Part shown: piece after piece, positions 1 through 3,668 of the stretch
Position numbering within the stretch: the first letter of the stretch is position 1
How the letters are laid out: every line of letters starts with the position of its first letter
Source: Candidatus Peregrinibacteria bacterium
Lineage (GTDB): Bacteria; Patescibacteriota; Gracilibacteria; UM-FILTER-43-11
Direction: 5' to 3'
Assembly: GCA_030637565.1 (NCBI GenBank)
Contig: DAOWGG010000001.1
Span: 1-5,174, forward strand
Length of the DNA stretch: 5,174 nucleotides
Position numbers and translations under genes: made by a program
The notes under the pieces: generated by a model
The model's database searches: none
What the model saw: only the letters and a program-made list of their open reading frames with translations
What the model was told of the DNA's origin: nothing

Positions 1-2
1 AT

Positions 3-1235
3 ACCTTGGCCAATCTACCTCTTGGATCACCCCTTAAAATGTGTGTCGGATTGGGAGAATTTGTCCTTCAGGACACCCCCCACCAAAAACTCTTCATCGC
101 CACCGGAACGGGAATTGCACCCATCATGGCCATGCTCGATGTGATTCCAGAAGAAACCCCAAAAAAACTATTATTCGGATTGCGATCTGAAAAAGATATT
201 TTTTATGAATCAGAGCTCAAACAATATAAGAACCTGGACACCAAAATATGGATTTCACAACCCAGTGAAGATTTTTCTGGGAATAAAGGGCGAGTGAGTG
301 AATCCCTTGAGAAGCTTAAGTTCGACCCCAACATTAAAACCGAAGTGTACATTTGTGGAAATCCGTCGATGGTCAAAGGTGCTTTGAAGATTCTACAAGC
401 CAAAAACCACCCTTTGATGGATATTTTTTATGAATCCTTCACTCACTCCGCAGCAAGCAAAGCCACTGCTCCATCTAAGTTCTTTTTTGAAAAAGTTAAA
501 ACAGCCCTTCCATGGATTCGGCGATCATTGCTCATTGCCTCTATAATGACACCACTGCTCTATTTTTTCCCCGGTAAACAATCCTTTTTATGGGATTTAA
601 GCTTATGGGCAGTGATTCTATTGATGCTCATCCGCCCACTAAGGGATCTTTTTCCAAAGCAACCGCTCTTTTCAGCACTCATTCCCTTAAGAAAAGAGCT
701 TGGAATTTTCTCCGCAAGTGTCGTTGCCTCGATCGCACTTATTAATTATACTGCTGCGAATTTTGACTTTTTTTCCACTTATTTTTCATTGGCACACTGG
801 AGCTTTAAAGATGCTAAATTCTGGGCTCACCTAGGTGAAATCACCGGTATCATTCTGCTTCTCACTTCTAATATCTGGAGTCAAAAAACCTTAGGGACAA
901 AATGGAAAAAAATTCAAAGATTATCATACGTTTACTTTTTTTCTGGAGCATTATATGTTTGGCTCAGTTTTCATAAAATCATGGGGCTTTTGGGAATTAT
1001 AGCCGTTTTTTCCCTTACCTTTTTCGCCCTTTTTAAAAAAGATTCTTTTTACCATCAATATACTCAAAATCTCTCTCGGATTAAATATTTAAAAAAATAT
1101 ATTCCTGACAATAAAATTTTTGAAAAATACCTTATTAAGATCAAGTCTCTTAAAAAATATCTCCCTGATCGCAAGGCTTTCGAAAAACACTTTGTTAAAT
1201 TTAATGGCCTTAAAAAATTCTTTCTTAAAAAATGA
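3..1235 (+). CDS. Membrane-bound FAD/NAD(P)H oxidoreductase with C-terminal ferric-reductase/MsrQ-like domain (5' partial)
   Basis: The frame is open at the left edge, so the start is outside the window; the TTG at 6 is only an internal codon. Numbering residues from that TTG, 5-22 look like the end of an FR-type FAD domain (G-x-F-V-L). Residues 31-144 are an NAD(P)-binding domain of the ferredoxin-NADP reductase family: GTGIAP at 34-39, FGLR at 57-60, CGNP at 117-120, and a closing YESF. Six hydrophobic helices follow at about 174-189, 194-210, 231-249, 276-291, 305-321 and 324-344. Their spacing and the R-K-E-L-G and W-K-K-I-Q-R-L-x-Y segments resemble the MsrQ/YedZ ferric-reductase fold, but the usual heme histidines are missing (I243, Q304, Y317). 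A basic repeated tail (359-409) ends the protein. Inferred role: NAD(P)H oxidation in the cytosol, passing electrons into or across the membrane. The stop codon overlaps the next start (ATGA). The reductase call is firm; the membrane fold is from remembered family patterns. Confidence 0.85.
   Translation, partial: TLANLPLGSPLKMCVGLGEFVLQDTPHQKLFIATGTGIAPIMAMLDVIPEETPKKLLFGLRSEKDIFYESELKQYKNLDTKIWISQPSEDFSGNKGRVSESLEKLKFDPNIKTEVYICGNPSMVKGALKILQAKNHPLMDIFYESFTHSAASKATAPSKFFFEKVKTALPWIRRSLLIASIMTPLLYFFPGKQSFLWDLSLWAVILLMLIRPLRDLFPKQPLFSALIPLRKELGIFSASVVASIALINYTAANFDFFSTYFSLAHWSFKDAKFWAHLGEITGIILLLTSNIWSQKTLGTKWKKIQRLSYVYFFSGALYVWLSFHKIMGLLGIIAVFSLTFFALFKKDSFYHQYTQNLSRIKYLKKYIPDNKIFEKYLIKIKSLKKYLPDRKAFEKHFVKFNGLKKFFLKK
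1080..1232 (+). repeat. Coding tandem repeat: 2.5 copies of a 60-bp / 20-residue lysine-rich unit
   Basis: The C-terminal tail of the oxidoreductase consists of two full 20-residue units (1080-1139 and 1140-1199) and a half unit (1200-1232). The shared pattern is I-K-x-L-K-K-Y-[IL]-P-D-x-K-x-F-E-K-x-[FL]-[IV]-K; the last copy keeps only G-L-K-K-F-F. The DNA copies have diverged while the protein pattern is kept, which suggests an old duplication under selection. The tail follows the sixth helix and should be cytoplasmic, as its strong positive charge also suggests. Function unknown; membrane-surface or partner binding is possible. Confidence 0.8.
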
Positions 1236-1732
1236 TTAATAATTATACCATTTTAGGCATCTTTTTCATTTTAGTTATCGTTTATTTTTGGCGCATTTTG
1301 AAAGAAAAAAAGACATTCCCCGTAGAATTTACTTTTTTTGCCCTCACAGGAATGATTATTTTTTTGATTTTTTTTGGTAAGGATATTTTTGAGCGAATTA
1401 ATGGGAATGCGACAGCACTCAAAACAAAATCCTTAAATTATTTTGAACGCCTTGCCAAGGATCTTCCTTCCCTAGAGGTACCCAACAAAATAAATAATCC
1501 CAATGCCCCTAAAATAAAAATAACATCCCCTCAAGATGGTCAAGTTTTTTCGGACAAGATTAAAAACATTATAGTTACTGCTGAAATTTCAGATGATAAT
1601 GATAGAAACCCCGCTGTGTATGGCGTAGGAAAATTTTCTCTGGAACCTGGGCTCAATCCAGTTATCGTGGTGGCAGTTGATAAGGATGGGAATGCCAACA
1701 ATTCCTTTGTTGTTGTTGAACGATCACAATAA
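1232..1732 (+). CDS. Small membrane protein: two TM helices plus extracytoplasmic Ig-like domain
   Basis: I do not recognise a named family for the whole 166-residue protein. Residues 6-20 and 33-48 are hydrophobic helices joined by a short basic loop (R21 to K27), which by the positive-inside rule puts the loop in the cytoplasm and everything after residue 50 outside. After a linker (50-93) comes a beta-rich domain at about 94-164. It starts with K-I-K-I-T-S-P-Q-D-G and ends with L-E-P-G-L-N-P-V-I-V-V-A-V-D-K-D-G-N, the signature of bacterial Ig-like domains of the glucodextranase-B/Big_9 kind. The middle is shorter than usual; the typical V-N-G strand is not obvious. The start overlaps the stop of the oxidoreductase by 4 nt, so translation is probably coupled, and no separate Shine-Dalgarno is seen. 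Such tight linkage suggests a small partner or scaffold of the membrane redox protein (inference). Confidence 0.8.
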   Translation: MINNYTILGIFFILVIVYFWRILKEKKTFPVEFTFFALTGMIIFLIFFGKDIFERINGNATALKTKSLNYFERLAKDLPSLEVPNKINNPNAPKIKITSPQDGQVFSDKIKNIIVTAEISDDNDRNPAVYGVGKFSLEPGLNPVIVVAVDKDGNANNSFVVVERSQ

Positions 1733-1756
1733 TGAGGATTTATTTCGACTTTTAAA

Positions 1757-2644
1757 ATGATGTCTCTTCATAAATTTTCTTTTGAATTCTGTCGGCTGGG
1801 ATGTGACTGGGAGGTTCATTATTTTTCTGATAAAGAGATAATCTCTTTATCAGGAGAAATTTTAAGTATAATTGATCACTTTTGTGATGTTTTTTCGCGC
1901 TTTAATCCCAACTCGACCCTCTCTAAACTCAATCAGAACCGAACCCTTGTTGTTGATGATGAGTTTTTACAGCTTTTTGAACTTTCAGAACTTTTTTATA
2001 AAGCCACTGACCATATTTTTAACCCACTTGCTACCCCAGCACACTTTGGATATACGAAAGATTTTGCTGACGGAGAGTTTTCTGTGCCAACCAGCAAAAC
2101 GCCAAACTTCAACTTCTCAGAAATTCAAAGAACCGAAAACAAGATTGTCTTATCTCCAGGTCAGATTTTAGATTTTGGGGGACTTGGAAAAGGATTTTTG
2201 ATTGATGGACTGTCCGCTACCCTAAGGGGTGTCAGTAATCATTTTATGATAAATGGTGGTGGAGACGTATGGGCTGAAGGCGGGAAACCGGACGGAAATG
2301 CATGGCGCGTTGCTATCGAAACCCCCTCTTCGGAATCTATTTCAAAAATAATCGAAGTGCACACTGGGGCTGTTGCGACCTCTGGCACCACCAAGAAAAA
2401 GTGGGGGAACTTTCATCACATTATTGATCCTTTTCAAAAAAAACCTGCGCAAAATATTCCGCAAAACTTGACGGTTGTAACTGAATCAACCTGCATTGCC
2501 GATGTCGGAGCCACCACTATGATCTGTTCCCCAAAAGAAAATCATGAGAAGATTTCTAAAAAGCTCAAACTGGAATATGGCTATTTTGAAAATGAAACCT
2601 TTTTTCAATCCGATGGATTTTCTCAATTTTTAAGTGGTCATTAA
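1757..2644 (+). CDS. apbE: FAD:protein FMN transferase (ApbE family), no signal peptide
   Basis: ApbE enzymes use FAD and Mg2+ to attach FMN through a phosphoester bond to Thr/Ser in target flavoproteins. The family blocks are present in order: R-F-N-P-x-S-x-L-S-x-L-N (48-59), D-F-G-G-L-G-K-G-F (139-147), N-G-G-G-D-V-W (166-172), A-V-A-T-S-G (205-210), H-H-I-I-D-P (220-225), and A-D-V-G-A-T (248-253), whose D249 and T253 match the usual Mg2+ ligands. Length (295 aa) equals a typical mature ApbE. There is no lipobox or hydrophobic leader, and an in-frame TGA at 1733-1735 rules out a longer N-terminus except through a rare ATT at 1742. The N-terminal M-G-T motif reads L-G-C here. A GAGGA lies at 1734-1738, 18 nt from the ATG, too far for a normal ribosome binding site. 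It lies 24 nt after the Ig-like gene and is probably cotranscribed with it. Its target is likely a flavoprotein of the same system, perhaps encoded upstream. Confidence 0.93.
   Translation: MMSLHKFSFEFCRLGCDWEVHYFSDKEIISLSGEILSIIDHFCDVFSRFNPNSTLSKLNQNRTLVVDDEFLQLFELSELFYKATDHIFNPLATPAHFGYTKDFADGEFSVPTSKTPNFNFSEIQRTENKIVLSPGQILDFGGLGKGFLIDGLSATLRGVSNHFMINGGGDVWAEGGKPDGNAWRVAIETPSSESISKIIEVHTGAVATSGTTKKKWGNFHHIIDPFQKKPAQNIPQNLTVVTESTCIADVGATTMICSPKENHEKISKKLKLEYGYFENETFFQSDGFSQFLSGH
1827..1853. repeat. 27-nt near-perfect palindrome inside apbE
   Basis: The arms CTGATAAAGAGAT (1827-1839) and ATCTCTTTATCAG (1841-1853) are perfect reverse complements around the single base A1840. In RNA the stem could extend outward to about 1822/1858 with two G-U pairs. 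It covers codons 24-33 of apbE, about 70 nt after the start. A 13-bp perfect arm pair with a one-base centre is not expected by chance in 5 kb. It could be a protein-binding site or a translation-affecting hairpin; function is not known. Confidence 0.85.
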
Positions 2645-2667
2645 TCATTTTTTCTCAAAATATAAAT

Positions 2668-2696
2668 TTGACAAAAAATTAATATAGTATTAAAAT
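2668..2696 (+). promoter_or_regulatory. Sigma-70 type promoter for the 288-aa hypothetical gene
   Basis: A perfect -35 box TTGACA (2668-2673) is separated by exactly 17 bp from TAAAAT (2691-2696). Transcription would start near 2703, giving a leader of about 18 nt before the ATG at 2722. The leader has no Shine-Dalgarno sequence. An AT-rich inverted repeat (TTAATA-TAG-TATTAA, 2679-2693) lies in the spacer and overlaps the -10 box. No clear terminator separates apbE from this promoter. Confidence 0.7.
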
Positions 2697-2721
2697 ATAA
2701 ACCATTTTTAAACTGACCCTC

Positions 2722-3588
2722 ATGTTAAAAAAACCAACTAATCGTGCCGACCACTTTGAGGAGCACGCAGGTATTAGAGAAGAAGATTATGTTAGGCTCA
2801 TTGTGGGTGATGATGATGAGGTTAAAGTAGTGAATGATCGTGGAGAAGAAGTCGAACTTGGAGCCGAAGCGCCTGTACCGACCGAAGGCACGGAGAATGA
2901 TCCCCGAAAAGAGATCATGGTGCCATTAGGGGAAATCGCCCAGCGAATGGAACAGGTTTTTGTAGAAATTAAATTATTTAATGAAAAACTGAATCGTTTA
3001 AACATTTATGATTTAGAGGAGTTCCAATTGGGCTTGATGGATTTGATGATTGAGAAATATGGTGTGAATATTGCAGGGCTTTTGTCAGTTGATCGAACCG
3101 GCGGAGCCGAAAGGATCACCGTTGATGCCTTTGAGGTCAGAATCCCGGAAGATAGCTCAGAAGATGAAATTAAAATGTTACAGGATTTAAAAGCCACCCT
3201 GACTGGACAATCTTTTTCCCGGGAAGATATATTGCCCGATTATTTAAAACACACTTGGCAAATTCTGAACCATGAACCCACCAAAGTTATTCATGCGAGC
3301 CAAACCATTGGAACCCCTGATGAGAATGGAATTGACTTTTGGTATCAGCTCAGAGAAAAGAGTTTGGTTCAAGGTCTTATTTTGGCCGATGATCATCGAG
3401 CCGCTCATGAGGTTTCAAAAAGCATGGTTCTTAGTACCATGCCGATCGAAAACAATATCAGTAATTTATGGTCTATTGCCAAAGCTATCGACGTAAGGCA
3501 AAAAGCCATGAAAAAAGCGGAAGAAAATTTAAGTGAAGTGATGGTCAATTTAGCAGAAGCCTCAACAACTAAAAATTCTTTCAGGTAA
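2722..3588 (+). CDS. Hypothetical acidic, cysteine-free soluble protein
   Basis: I do not recognise this 288-residue protein. It has no signal peptide or membrane helix, so it is presumably cytosolic. Residues 1-62 are rich in Asp and Glu (D30-D31-D32-E33, then a G-E-E-V-E-L-G stretch that could form a small beta unit) and run into a Pro/Thr/Gly/Glu linker at 48-63. Residues 66-112 look alpha-helical and partly heptad-like (Q74-R-M-E-Q onward). A mixed segment follows at 115-200, and the C-terminal part (205-280) is again mostly helical with a charged stretch (K261 to E272) that could be a coiled coil. There is no cysteine anywhere. It has its own promoter immediately upstream and its own transcription unit between the redox operon and the transporter, so no functional link to either can be claimed. 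The ATG at 2722 is chosen because it lies about 18 nt after the predicted transcription start. Confidence 0.85.
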   Translation: MLKKPTNRADHFEEHAGIREEDYVRLIVGDDDEVKVVNDRGEEVELGAEAPVPTEGTENDPRKEIMVPLGEIAQRMEQVFVEIKLFNEKLNRLNIYDLEEFQLGLMDLMIEKYGVNIAGLLSVDRTGGAERITVDAFEVRIPEDSSEDEIKMLQDLKATLTGQSFSREDILPDYLKHTWQILNHEPTKVIHASQTIGTPDENGIDFWYQLREKSLVQGLILADDHRAAHEVSKSMVLSTMPIENNISNLWSIAKAIDVRQKAMKKAEENLSEVMVNLAEASTTKNSFR

Positions 3589-3615
3589 TAACTTTCCCAT
3601 CAGATACAGTCTGCA

Positions 3616-3644
3616 ATGACAGCTGAATGAATCAAATGTATAAT
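3616..3644 (+). promoter_or_regulatory. Sigma-70 type promoter for the Na/Pi cotransporter-like gene
   Basis: In the 80-bp gap after the hypothetical gene, ATGACA (3616-3621; five of six matches to the -35 consensus) is followed after exactly 17 bp by a perfect TATAAT (3639-3644). The start of transcription would be near 3651, leaving an A-rich leader of about 18 nt without a Shine-Dalgarno sequence before the ATG at 3669. The geometry nearly matches the promoter at 2668-2696. No convincing terminator of the preceding gene is seen in the gap. Confidence 0.7.
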
Positions 3645-3668
3645 GGGATTGTTTAACAAAAAATAAAA

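Noticed and set aside
6..8. TTG as the start codon of the first gene
   Set aside because: The frame is open to the left edge and the residues just after it belong to the end of an FAD domain, so the gene starts outside the window.
195..436. Exact 17-nt direct repeat GATATTTTTTATGAATC at 195-211 and 420-436
   Set aside because: Both copies encode D-I-F-Y-E-S at two positions where the FNR family conserves similar residues; coincidence of motif and codon bias is enough to explain it.
1406..1430. Possible ApbE target motif in the Ig-like protein (N-G-N-A-T-A-L)
   Set aside because: It resembles S-G-A-T-x-L only with an inserted residue and lacks the preceding Asp at the right distance; too weak to call.
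1872..2171. 99-codon plus-strand frame overlapping apbE
   Set aside because: It lies wholly inside the well-supported apbE gene in another frame and encodes no recognisable protein.
2787..3197. Two minus-strand frames (2787-3005 and 3006-3197) opposite the hypothetical gene
   Set aside because: Low-complexity Ser/Thr-rich translations typical of antisense shadows; no promoter or start signal supports them.
3216..3225. 10-bp palindrome TTCCCGGGAA
   Set aside because: Short palindrome inside coding sequence; no second copy or positional support for a regulatory role.
3422..3442. Inverted repeat GCATGGT-N7-ACCATGC inside the hypothetical gene
   Set aside because: Seven-base arms with a seven-base loop are expected about once by chance in a window this size, and no T-run follows.
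3589..3615. Terminator after the hypothetical gene
   Set aside because: Only a 4-bp CAGA/TCTG pairing is present (3601-3613), with no T-run.
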